In this document: piece after piece, positions 16,601-23,938 of the stretch
Layout of the letters: each line of letters opens with the position of its first letter
Position numbering within the stretch: the first letter of the stretch is position 1
Origin: Chamaesiphon sp. 341R_metabat_111
Lineage (GTDB): Bacteria; Cyanobacteriota; Cyanobacteriia; Cyanobacteriales; Chamaesiphonaceae
Assembly: GCA_025351825.1 (NCBI GenBank)
Contig: JANXVE010000165.1
Span: 1-43,410 of the forward strand
DNA: 43,410 nucleotides
Direction of reading: 5' to 3'
The notes under the pieces: generated by a model
The model's database searches: none
What the model saw: the letters and a program-made list of their open reading frames with translations, nothing else
What the model was told of the DNA's origin: nothing
Program-made: the position numbers and the translations under genes

Positions 16601-16656
16601 GGCAATTAAATAGGGTAGGGGTAATTCATGAATTACCCCTACCCTATTTAATTGCC
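16601..16656. repeat. 56-bp perfect palindrome
   Basis: From GGCAATTAAATAGGGTAGGGG to its exact complement CCCCTACCCTATTTAATTGCC, centred on AATTCATGAATT, the sequence is a perfect palindrome with no spacer. The arms continue imperfectly (GTGCA / TGCAC). It lies 18 nt after pheT and may act as its terminator, although no U-tract follows. Confidence 0.85.
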
Positions 16657-16743
16657 CTGCACCGTAATAAAGTTTTACCAGGCTACCTGTAAAACCACTG
16701 TTCCAACTACTACACTAGAAGATACCGCGTTGGAGAGCAGCAT

Positions 16744-18429
16744 ATCGAGACCATCTACGGCAACTTACAGGGATTAAAATCCAACCAGATTAAGCAACTG
16801 CGAAAGTTGTATAATCAGAGATTACCAGGCGATCGATTGACTACGCCAGAGTTTGCCCAACAGCTAGCCGCGATTAGTGCTCAAGTTGGCGATCCGATCA
16901 CTGTATATATTAATCGGCGGGGGCAAGTGATCCGGCTGGGAGTCGGAACACCGCACCAAACTCAGATCCCCGCATTAGAACTTCCCCGTTATGGAGCCGA
17001 GCGGTTGAGCGGTATTCGGTGTATTTCCACTCAACTCAAACCCGATCTTCCCAGCGACAGCGCGCTCACATCAATGGCGTTGCAACGACTAGACGCGCTA
17101 GTAATTCTCAATATCACGGGCAGCGGCTTTACCAAACGTGGCGGTGGCGCGACTGGATACATTCAAGATACCTACCTCGCGCACTTAGTACCGCACCCAG
17201 AGACTAATTGGACGATTTCGCCGCCGCTGAGTTTGGACGATCTGAGTGACCAAGATTTTCTCGATCTTGTCGATGCGATCGAAAGTGAGTATGCGCGAGA
17301 TGTTGCCAATCAGCATATCGCCAATGATACCGATCGAGTAATCTTAGTGGGAGTCAAAACCGATGCTGTGACTACCCAGCGATTTACCGACGGCTTGGCA
17401 GAAATCATCAAGCTGGTAGAAACTGCGGGGGGCGAAGTCCTCGAAACAATTCAGCAAAAGCGATCGAAACTACACCCCCAAACCGTTGTCGGTGAAGGAA
17501 AGATCCAAGAGATTGCCCTCGCCGCTCAAAAAATCGGCGCAAACCTGATCGTATTTGACTGCAATCTCTCCCCCAGCCAAGGTCGCAACCTGGAAACGCA
17601 AATTGGGATTCGGGTAGTAGACAGAACTGAAGTGATCCTAGATATCTTTGCCCAACGCGCTCAATCAGGCGCGGGGAAATTGCAAGTGGAGCTAGCTCAG
17701 TTGCAATATATGATGCCACGGCTGACAGGGCGTGGTCTAGCAATGTCTCGCCAAGGCGGTGGCATCGGCACCAGAGGGCCTGGAGAAACCAAGCTCGAAA
17801 CCGAACGCCGTACCATTCAAAAGCGGATATCGCGGCTCCAGCAGGACGTAGACCAGCTCCAAGCCCATCGTTCCCGCTTGCGACTCCAACGTCAGCACCA
17901 CGATGTCCCCTCCGTCGCCCTCGTCGGCTATACCAACGCTGGCAAATCCACCCTGCTAAATATCCTCACCAACGCCGAAGTCTACATCGCCGACCAACTA
18001 TTCGCCACCCTCGATCCGACTACCCGCCGCTTTCAGGTACCAGCCAGCAACGAAGGCGACTTGCGCCAAATCCTCCTTACCGATACCGTCGGCTTCATCC
18101 ACCAGCTTCCACCACCCCTGATGGACGCATTCCGTGCCACCCTAGAGGAAGTCACCGAAGCCGATGCCCTCGTTCACCTGATCGATCTATCCCATCCGGC
18201 ATGGCATAGCCACATCCGCTCAGTTATGGGTATTCTGAGTGAGATGCCAATCGCCCCAGGGCCATCCCTGATCGTGTTTAATAAGATCGATCGAGTAGAT
18301 GAAGAAAGACTCGCTGAAGCTGCCGAAGAATTTCCTAACGCTGTTTTTATCGCCGCAGCAGAACATCTCAACTTAGAGACACTCCGCCAGCGGATCGGAC
18401 AGCTTATCGCTTACACAGTGCCAGCTTGA
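16744..18429 (+). CDS. hflX: GTPase HflX
   Basis: A ribosome-associated GTPase that splits stalled 70S ribosomes. The long cyanobacterial form carries an N-terminal region of about 170 residues before the HflX domain (about 198-370 of this model, VVGEGKIQEI and GRGLAMSRQGGGIGTRGPGE), then the G domain: G1 GYTNAGKS (about 395-402), G3 DTVGF and G4 NKID. The first standard start in frame is TTG at 16807, but conserved-looking coding sequence (IETIYGNLQGLK) extends 21 codons upstream to 16744, where GGAGAG sits 6 nt before an ATC codon aligned with the usual Met. I annotate from that ATC; the TTG is the conservative alternative. No ATG, GTG or TTG occurs between the upstream stop (16690) and 16807 in this frame. 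Confidence 0.85.
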   Translation: METIYGNLQGLKSNQIKQLRKLYNQRLPGDRLTTPEFAQQLAAISAQVGDPITVYINRRGQVIRLGVGTPHQTQIPALELPRYGAERLSGIRCISTQLKPDLPSDSALTSMALQRLDALVILNITGSGFTKRGGGATGYIQDTYLAHLVPHPETNWTISPPLSLDDLSDQDFLDLVDAIESEYARDVANQHIANDTDRVILVGVKTDAVTTQRFTDGLAEIIKLVETAGGEVLETIQQKRSKLHPQTVVGEGKIQEIALAAQKIGANLIVFDCNLSPSQGRNLETQIGIRVVDRTEVILDIFAQRAQSGAGKLQVELAQLQYMMPRLTGRGLAMSRQGGGIGTRGPGETKLETERRTIQKRISRLQQDVDQLQAHRSRLRLQRQHHDVPSVALVGYTNAGKSTLLNILTNAEVYIADQLFATLDPTTRRFQVPASNEGDLRQILLTDTVGFIHQLPPPLMDAFRATLEEVTEADALVHLIDLSHPAWHSHIRSVMGILSEMPIAPGPSLIVFNKIDRVDEERLAEAAEEFPNAVFIAAAEHLNLETLRQRIGQLIAYTVPA

Positions 18430-18854
18430 GGTCAACTACAGCAATCTAAACTGCTCATGAAAAGACAAATCATACACCTTGAATCATGACTTTTTAGTTA
18501 CCTTTTGACCTTTAGACTGATGAGTAAAAACGTTAAAATATGCTTACGTGTACTTGAGAGGACTCTAATTTAATGTAGTTTCCGAACAATATACAGGGTG
18601 GTTTGGTTTAGAGTGCGGGGTCGATCTGCATGACGATTTTACAATCGACTCCTCTACTTTTTCTTTCCAACTCAGTATCCCTGATAGTTACGGCAGACAA
18701 TTTACGTCTAATCGACGGTTGAAACACAGCTTTTAAATTAATCAAATGATACTTACTTTTCACCTAGACTGGATTTAGGTGAAAACACTTGCATTTTAAT
18801 AATATATTTGTTACAATTCTTAATAAGAGATAACAAAAAACTTTAAAATCCAGC

Positions 18855-18978
18855 ACTAACAGCCGATCCGTGAGAGACAACGAGGTCGCATCAGTTTTTG
18901 TCAGAGTCTAAGGAACGAGTTTTCTCCTCCCAACATAGCCATTTTGCCAGCCGACACGATACGTCTGCTGGCATTTTT
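18855..18978 (+). ncRNA. Candidate small RNA ending at an orphan terminator
   Basis: A plus-strand intrinsic terminator has no coding gene within 515 bp upstream. TAAAAT at about 18844-18849 could be a -10 box, giving a transcript of roughly 120 nt that contains an unpaired pyrimidine stretch (TTTTCTCCTCCC, about 18920-18931) before the terminator, a layout common in regulatory RNAs. I cannot assign it to a known family (Yfr1, Yfr2, 6S not evident). It might instead be the distant hflX terminator. Confidence 0.3.
18945..18978 (+). terminator. Orphan plus-strand intrinsic terminator
   Basis: TGCCAGC-C-GAC / GTC-T-GCTGGCA forms a GC-rich stem followed by TTTTTATT on the plus strand only. The minus-strand side has no U-run, so it does not obviously terminate the gene ending at 19000. 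Confidence 0.8.
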
Positions 18979-18999
18979 ATTAGTATTTAAAAACCGATC

Positions 19000-20037
19000 C
19001 TAGATTAATAACTCCGATAATTGCTTGAGATTGCAATCGATATTATTGAACACCGGAATATCTGTAAACTCCGCTAATTCCCGCAGAAACAACGGCGAAC
19101 TCGAACAGACACCTGAAATTGCATCGGGAACTAGCCCAAATTCGTTCTTGAGGACATTCAATCCACCAATTGCCCCGAAAGTATCATGAGCCGCAAATAT
19201 CAGCTTGTGAATCCGAGAGCGCACATCTGGAGATCGTAATAATAATGCCGTCTCTCGTTGTAAAATACCATCAGCCAATTCCACACACCAATAATTTTTA
19301 GGATTATTGGCATATTTCAGATCGAGATCGTTAAATATTTTGACTACTTCCTTCTCTTCCAATAAATAAGTAGATGGAAATCCAAAATGCGTGAAATCAT
19401 TAACGATCGAAGCCCCAGCATCTTGCATGTGGAGAATATCCTTTAGACTCGCCGTACCCGTCACCTTAGAAGCCCTGACATCATACCCCATATTCGTAAG
19501 TGCCCAACAACAAGCCGTTGCACTAGTACTCTTCCCAGAGTTCATACTAGTGCCAATAAATAAAATTAGTCTCGATCTATCTTCTTTCTTTTCTGTTTTC
19601 TTGGGCTTAATCAGCGGATAGCTACGAGTATTTAGAACTTCTCCATTGGCATCACAGACATACCCCAAAATCTGGATCTGAGTGGGTTCTTTAACTGATG
19701 AGTTTTTAACATGCACATTGCCAATAATACCCGATCGAGCCAAGAGATCGACTTTATTTATCATCGTTGTGGGAATTACGCCTTCATAGAAATCAGGTGC
19801 ATAACGATTTCCAAATACAAATATTGCCGTCGATCCTTCATTCAACCGATGAATTCTACCCGACTTATTTTCTAGTTCGACATGTTGACCGAGACGAATA
19901 ACCTTACCATAGACAACATCACCGTTCTCCGGCTGTTTATCTAGAAAAGTATAGTGCTTGATTTGCTTTCTACTAATCGTAAATGCAGCACTAGGGAGAA
20001 TATACCAGTCAGGAATCTTGTGCATCTGATTCGTCAA
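19000..20037 (-). CDS. P-loop NTPase of unknown role (BioD/DUF1611-like)
   Basis: A 345-residue protein in two parts. The N-terminal 145 residues are beta-rich (GDVVYGKVIRLGQHVELENK and following) without a known motif. From about 157 a P-loop NTPase domain begins with IGTSMNSGKSTSA (Walker A, about 161-173), followed by VRASKVTGTASLKD, DAGASIVNDF and GFPSTY. This pattern, with a KVTGT motif after the P-loop helix, resembles dethiobiotin-synthase-like and DUF1611-type proteins that phosphorylate or ligate small molecules. The substrate cannot be told. No signal peptide. It is the farthest downstream of four or five short genes on the minus strand (20140-21435), about 100 nt after the nearest. 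Confidence 0.6.
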   Translation of the reverse strand: MTNQMHKIPDWYILPSAAFTISRKQIKHYTFLDKQPENGDVVYGKVIRLGQHVELENKSGRIHRLNEGSTAIFVFGNRYAPDFYEGVIPTTMINKVDLLARSGIIGNVHVKNSSVKEPTQIQILGYVCDANGEVLNTRSYPLIKPKKTEKKEDRSRLILFIGTSMNSGKSTSATACCWALTNMGYDVRASKVTGTASLKDILHMQDAGASIVNDFTHFGFPSTYLLEEKEVVKIFNDLDLKYANNPKNYWCVELADGILQRETALLLRSPDVRSRIHKLIFAAHDTFGAIGGLNVLKNEFGLVPDAISGVCSSSPLFLRELAEFTDIPVFNNIDCNLKQLSELLI

Positions 20038-20139
20038 GAACTATCTACACCATCTTCTCGCAACTCGATCGACGCTCGCTGTGCTGTTTTATGCAATCTG
20101 TAATAACTTTCATAAAGCACCGCCATTAAAAAACATCAA

Positions 20140-20352
20140 TCACGATCGATCTAAATCTTGTGCTGCTAATATACGCGGTACGATAATCAAAAAATAAGTC
20201 CACCACACCACAATTAGGATCGCAACTGGCGCAGTTAACCAGAGAGTTTGAAACAATAACCAACTACCTGCAATGATTGTTATCCCAGTCAAAATAATTG
20301 TCCAAGGCTGACACCACCAAGGTTTAGATTCCCAAAGATTTGTATTGCTCAT
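20140..20352 (-). CDS. Small two-helix membrane protein (DUF6737-like)
   Basis: A 70-residue protein with two hydrophobic segments (about 17-36 and 38-60) and a Trp-rich N-terminus (SKPWWCQPWTI). The KPWWCQPW start is familiar to me from a cyanobacterial family labelled DUF6737, recalled and not checked. Function unknown. It begins 10 nt after the tautomerase-like gene stops, so they probably share a transcript. Confidence 0.7.
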   Translation of the reverse strand: MSNTNLWESKPWWCQPWTIILTGITIIAGSWLLFQTLWLTAPVAILIVVWWTYFLIIVPRILAAQDLDRS

Positions 20353-20362
20353 AATTGCTAGA

Positions 20363-20752
20363 TTATACGTCTACTTTATATCCCAAAGTCAATTCATCAC
20401 CACACAAACCCCGAATTCCCCAGTTGTGTTTTGGAGTTTCATAGATCGTGATTTCGACATCTTGAGGTTTAATCCCCACTTCTCGCTCAATATTCGCAAA
20501 CAGTAACCGAATTAATGATTTCTTTGCCTCGATCGATCGACCCTCAAACATTGATATTTCAATGATAGTATAATTTTCACTGCGATCGGCAGGATAGATA
20601 AATTCCGACTTTTCCAATCCAATCAGCCGATGAAATTTCTTCTCGGGTGAATACACTAATGCCTCGACAATCGCAGTGTGAATAGCAGCCGACAACAAAT
20701 CTGCATGTGCCATCAGTGGCGTTTTTAAACCGTATATTTTTACTTGTACCAT
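20363..20752 (-). CDS. Tautomerase-superfamily protein lacking the N-terminal proline
   Basis: This 129-residue protein has the tautomerase/MIF-like beta-alpha-beta repeat: two related halves beginning VQVKIYGLK... and YTIIEISMFEGRS..., the latter with IEAKKSLIRLLFANIEREVGI resembling 4-oxalocrotonate tautomerase-type helices, then DVEITIYETPKHNWGIRG. Catalysis in the superfamily normally uses Pro1 after Met removal; here residue 2 is Val, so the classical mechanism is excluded. It may have another role or substrate. It lies 15 nt downstream of the aspartic protease gene and 10 nt upstream of the small membrane protein, in an apparent operon. Confidence 0.75.
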   Translation of the reverse strand: MVQVKIYGLKTPLMAHADLLSAAIHTAIVEALVYSPEKKFHRLIGLEKSEFIYPADRSENYTIIEISMFEGRSIEAKKSLIRLLFANIEREVGIKPQDVEITIYETPKHNWGIRGLCGDELTLGYKVDV

Positions 20753-20767
20753 CTACTCTTGTGAAAA

Positions 20768-21157
20768 TCAATTATTCATTAAACTGAAATTAAATAATGT
20801 TTCGATCGTTACTAGTCCGCCTTCGATCGTATCTACTTGTAATCGATATCCTCTAAGTAAAGTCATCCCTACTAATGGTTCTGTTTCTGCGGCATCAATC
20901 TCGATTTCTCGTAATTGTCCATTCCAGATAATCTCTGCATTGTAGACATCAAATACCGTCTCGCTACCATCACCTAAAGTAGCTCGGTCACGATAACTCC
21001 ACTGTAGTCCGAGTTCTAGAATAATATCACTGGGAAGACTCAAGAAGCCTGTGAATCCTGTATCGATTACAGCTTCAATAGATTTGAAGCTACCACTATG
21101 TTTCACGACGACAGAAATAATTGCTTCGTAGTTTTCATTGACATATCCCTGCATCAT
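20768..21157 (-). CDS. Clan AA (retropepsin-like) aspartic protease
   Basis: The chosen ATG overlaps the stop of the preceding gene (ATGA), giving 129 residues; an in-frame upstream start would add 22 unlike residues. The single catalytic motif IDTGFTG (about 31-37) followed by FLSLP and a later hydrophobic LVGMTLL (flap and 'hydrophobic-hydrophobic-G' partner, about 95-101) is typical of one-domain retropepsin-like proteases that act as dimers. There is no signal peptide. The tight coupling to the upstream small protein suggests the two work as a pair. Substrate unknown. Confidence 0.8.
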   Translation of the reverse strand: MMQGYVNENYEAIISVVVKHSGSFKSIEAVIDTGFTGFLSLPSDIILELGLQWSYRDRATLGDGSETVFDVYNAEIIWNGQLREIEIDAAETEPLVGMTLLRGYRLQVDTIEGGLVTIETLFNFSLMNN

Positions 21158-21435
21158 AAAGCGTCTTTTAAGCTCCGCGCTCCAAATCGACGCACAGCAC
21201 GGTAGCCAATCCGCACCACCCAAGGCTGTGCATCTGGCAATCGCTCGTAGAGTTGTCGAGTTGCCATCATTGTATCGTCAGCTAGTTCAAATTCTCCGGT
21301 TTCAATATCGATCGCGACGATCCTACCACGATCGATCTCTTCGTCGATTTGTTGGCGTACCTGCGATTGATAAATTTCATCACCACGTCGAGCAAATTCC
21401 TCTTTGCTGTAGCGGGGTTGTCGAACTGTCGTCAT
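21154..21435 (-). CDS. Small partner protein of the aspartic protease
   Basis: A 93-residue protein if started at the ATG at 21433-21435 (MTTVRQPRYSKEEFARRG). The first half is a charged helical region (DEIYQSQVRQQIDEEIDRGRIVAIDIETGEFEL), the second has LPDAQPWVVRIGYRAVRRFG and a basic end. The 'G-x-V-A-I-D-I-E-T-G-E-F-E' stretch followed by WxxRIG is one I recognise from many small cyanobacterial genes placed just before clan AA proteases. Function unknown; the arrangement resembles toxin-antitoxin pairs (small charged first gene, 4-nt overlap), but this is inference. Confidence 0.65.
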   Translation of the reverse strand: MTTVRQPRYSKEEFARRGDEIYQSQVRQQIDEEIDRGRIVAIDIETGEFELADDTMMATRQLYERLPDAQPWVVRIGYRAVRRFGARSLKDAL

Positions 21436-21590
21436 AGGTTTTATCTCTTCAGCGACTGCATACAATCATTTTAGCTTGAAGTTCGATCGTCTTGCGCCAG
21501 AGGCTACACTAACGATCGAGACACACCATAAAGATTGTAAAATTACAAGTGTATCGAGTACGATATCTAAATAATATTTTTCAAGCTACT

Positions 21591-21935
21591 ATGGCAAGGC
21601 TATCTCCAGAGATTAGGACAACTTTGAGTCAACAGAAAGAGCAACTGTTAGATATTATAGATCGCTCTAAATCTTTAGAATTTTTGCTGCTGGAGAGTAT
21701 TGGTGAAAATATAGAAACGATCTCAACGTTAGAACAACTAACGGAGATAACCGAACAAGCTAGAACTAGATTATCTCAACTATCGACGCTGCACTTGCGA
21801 ATTGCCGAAGTTCAACCCACTGTCTCTGTCGATCTGCTAAAATTGACGAATGAGGCGATAGCAAATATTCAAAACCGCATCCCAGCTTTAGAGCGGAGTC
21901 TAGAAGAGATTAAACTCGATTGGAGATTAAAATGA
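21591..21935 (+). CDS. Coiled-coil protein of unknown function
   Basis: 114 residues from the ATG at 21591; a GTG at 21549 would add 14. It is almost entirely helical and charged, with heptad-like leucines (LSQQKEQLLDIIDRSKSLEFLLLESIGENIETI..., LTNEAIANIQNRIPALERSLEEI), and no cysteine or membrane segment. It overlaps the next gene by ATGA. Divergent from the protease pair across 155 nt. A structural or scaffold role is possible but unproven; I do not recognise a family. Confidence 0.55.
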   Translation: MARLSPEIRTTLSQQKEQLLDIIDRSKSLEFLLLESIGENIETISTLEQLTEITEQARTRLSQLSTLHLRIAEVQPTVSVDLLKLTNEAIANIQNRIPALERSLEEIKLDWRLK

Positions 21936-22120
21936 GTTCTATGCACACTTCACCAGAACCAGAAAAGATTAAGCAAACTTTAGCTAGAGCGCATCGAAAT
22001 TGTCAGGAAATGGAGCTGGCAGGTATTCAACTGGAAGAAGTTATTGCTAAACTCGATCGAGAAATATTGACTCAACGCAAACAACGGCTGGGTAAAGTAT
22101 TAGAGCAGGGACAAAATTAG
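21932..22120 (+). CDS. Small helical partner of the coiled-coil protein
   Basis: A 62-residue charged protein (from ATG 21932) that starts in the last codons of the preceding gene. It is predicted helical (EPEKIKQTLARAHRNCQEMELAGIQLEEVIAKLDREI) with a basic C-terminus (LTQRKQRLGKVLEQ). Translational coupling and shared coiled-coil character suggest a two-subunit complex. No family recognised; an ORF this short needs expression or conservation support. Confidence 0.5.
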   Translation: MSSMHTSPEPEKIKQTLARAHRNCQEMELAGIQLEEVIAKLDREILTQRKQRLGKVLEQGQN

Positions 22121-22307
22121 CACGATAAAATCACTCAACCCATTCAGCCTAAAGATGATTCTATCCCAAGGGATAAACTAACAAATCGAGTATTACCACA
22201 AAGATAATAAGATCGCGATCGAGTATTAGATCGATCGCACATTCATCATTATTTTCCATAAAAATGAAATGTCGATCGAGTAATAATATTCAAGTAAGTC
22301 ACCCTAT

Positions 22308-23837
22308 TTATAACTCTTTCCAAATACTTCGCCAAGCATCTATTTGGGTTGGATTAAATTTCTCAAATATTGGCTCAACCTTATCTAAATCTTGCTCGAT
22401 TTTCTTTTCTCCTGATTCTGGATCTATCACGACATAATATGCTCCTTCTTGATAACATTGTGCGATGGCTACAATCAAACTAGTCAAACACTCTGCATAC
22501 ACCACTGGTTCTCGATCTGGTAATTTACAATAAATTTTAGAGAATGTTTCTCTAGTATCAGGACAGATGGCATAATATATTTCATCTCGCTCTCCGCTGA
22601 AAAGTTTCAGCGCAGGATCAGGACTCAATCCAAATATGAGATTTTGACTAAATTCGGTGAAAGGATGAAAACATAGACCTGGGGCTAATGGATGATTGCC
22701 TTCATAAATTATGTTGTCAAACACATCTAATTCTTCTGACAAGTACAACGAATTTGCTGTCATGTTGGATTTGAGATTAGAATCACTTTGTCTCCAGTCA
22801 AAATCCATATTGCCATTATGATACTCGTGATAATGAAAAAGTATCCATTCAAAGATAATTTCACCATAGGCATATCCCATAATGTGTGACCATCCAGGAT
22901 GTCCATTTTCTTTCCAATGGCCATCTATATTAGTTCTCCAATAAACATCTATATTGTTTGGTAATTGGTTGCAAAATGATTTGTAACCAATACCTAACCT
23001 TAAAGTCGTTCCTAATTCTTCATGGTGATGCCAGTATCTACTCGTTGGGCTTTGTTGTTCGCTTAATATCCATTGAGCTTGCCAATTATCTGAATGAAAT
23101 TTTCCATATTTTGATAAAATTTCCAGCCCATGATAGCAATAAACTTCATGACCATCAGTATATTTTACAGCGGCTTTACCATCAGCATGAGGTAGCATTA
23201 GGAGATTGAGATAAAGTTCGCAGGGTCTTTCGATAATTATGCAAGCTCCATCATAAGTTATCAAGTATGGACATTCTATACTTAAAGACTTGATGATATT
23301 CCAAATCTCTAGATCGACTGTTTTTGTTGTCCGTTCGATGCAGAGATCGTAAAACCAAAGATTGGTGTTCTGTGCCTCGAAAGAAATAAGCTTGTAAAAG
23401 TTAGCATTAGGCAAATCACATTGATATATGGTTTCGCCATAGAGAATAGAACAAAATTTTTCAAACTTTTCTCCTTTCTGAGAGATATCGAACTTACTAG
23501 CATCATTATACAGAAGATATAAATCTACGTTTTCTATATGAGGCTTCTCTTCTAATAACTTAGCTAATTCTGCTATCAGGTCTCGCTTTAATTCAACAAA
23601 AGAGTGTACGTGGTCAGGGAAAGTTGATTTTAAGTTAGAGCATTGCTCTGGTGAAGGACTTGTTAGGAAATATATTTTTGGTGAAGATAACCCAACATAA
23701 TGATAAGCATCTAAGATAGCTTTTTCTGCTTTGGCTCGATCGACTGGCTGCGTCGAATATAGAATTTTGTCCCACTTGTCTAAATAAAAGTTAGTGAGAT
23801 CGATCTCTTCTTGAGTACGTTGGTTGTAATTCACCAT
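22308..23837 (-). CDS. DUF6745-like protein with SMI1/KNR4-like C-terminus
   Basis: The likely start is Met16 of the longest frame (MVNYNQRTQEEIDL), giving 509 residues. The N-terminal half has features I associate with DUF6745: a helical start with WDKILYSTQPVDRAKAEKAI, SP-rich 'FLTSPSPEQC', and later CEYLYL-type and HADGKAAVKYTDGHEVYCYHG sequences (about 210-235). The C-terminal segment (about 430-509, YAECLTSLIVAIAQCYQEGAYYV ... IFEKFNPTQ) resembles the end of cyanobacterial SMI1/KNR4 (SUKH) proteins, which are common immunity proteins of polymorphic toxins. Neither domain has a known catalytic role. Both names are recalled from pattern, not searched. Confidence 0.55.
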   Translation of the reverse strand: MVNYNQRTQEEIDLTNFYLDKWDKILYSTQPVDRAKAEKAILDAYHYVGLSSPKIYFLTSPSPEQCSNLKSTFPDHVHSFVELKRDLIAELAKLLEEKPHIENVDLYLLYNDASKFDISQKGEKFEKFCSILYGETIYQCDLPNANFYKLISFEAQNTNLWFYDLCIERTTKTVDLEIWNIIKSLSIECPYLITYDGACIIIERPCELYLNLLMLPHADGKAAVKYTDGHEVYCYHGLEILSKYGKFHSDNWQAQWILSEQQSPTSRYWHHHEELGTTLRLGIGYKSFCNQLPNNIDVYWRTNIDGHWKENGHPGWSHIMGYAYGEIIFEWILFHYHEYHNGNMDFDWRQSDSNLKSNMTANSLYLSEELDVFDNIIYEGNHPLAPGLCFHPFTEFSQNLIFGLSPDPALKLFSGERDEIYYAICPDTRETFSKIYCKLPDREPVVYAECLTSLIVAIAQCYQEGAYYVVIDPESGEKKIEQDLDKVEPIFEKFNPTQIDAWRSIWKEL

Positions 23838-23938
23838 TTTATCTAGCCGCCAGTCGGATATCGCTAGTAGCAATTGTAGCAATCAGGATCTGATAAGTTG
23901 CTAAGATGAGAAAACAAAATATATGAACTCAGCTATAG

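Larger units (their letters stand above)
18430..18999. other. 570-bp intergenic region with structured elements
   Basis: No convincing protein gene is present; the longest plausible frame here is 31 codons (from the ATG near 18629). Two hairpins stand out: TTTTCACCTA-n8-TAGGTGAAAA (18757-18784), and a plus-strand terminator at 18945-18978. A stretch of AT-rich DNA (18785-18850) could hold a promoter. This is more structure than a simple hflX 3' region needs. Confidence 0.5.
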
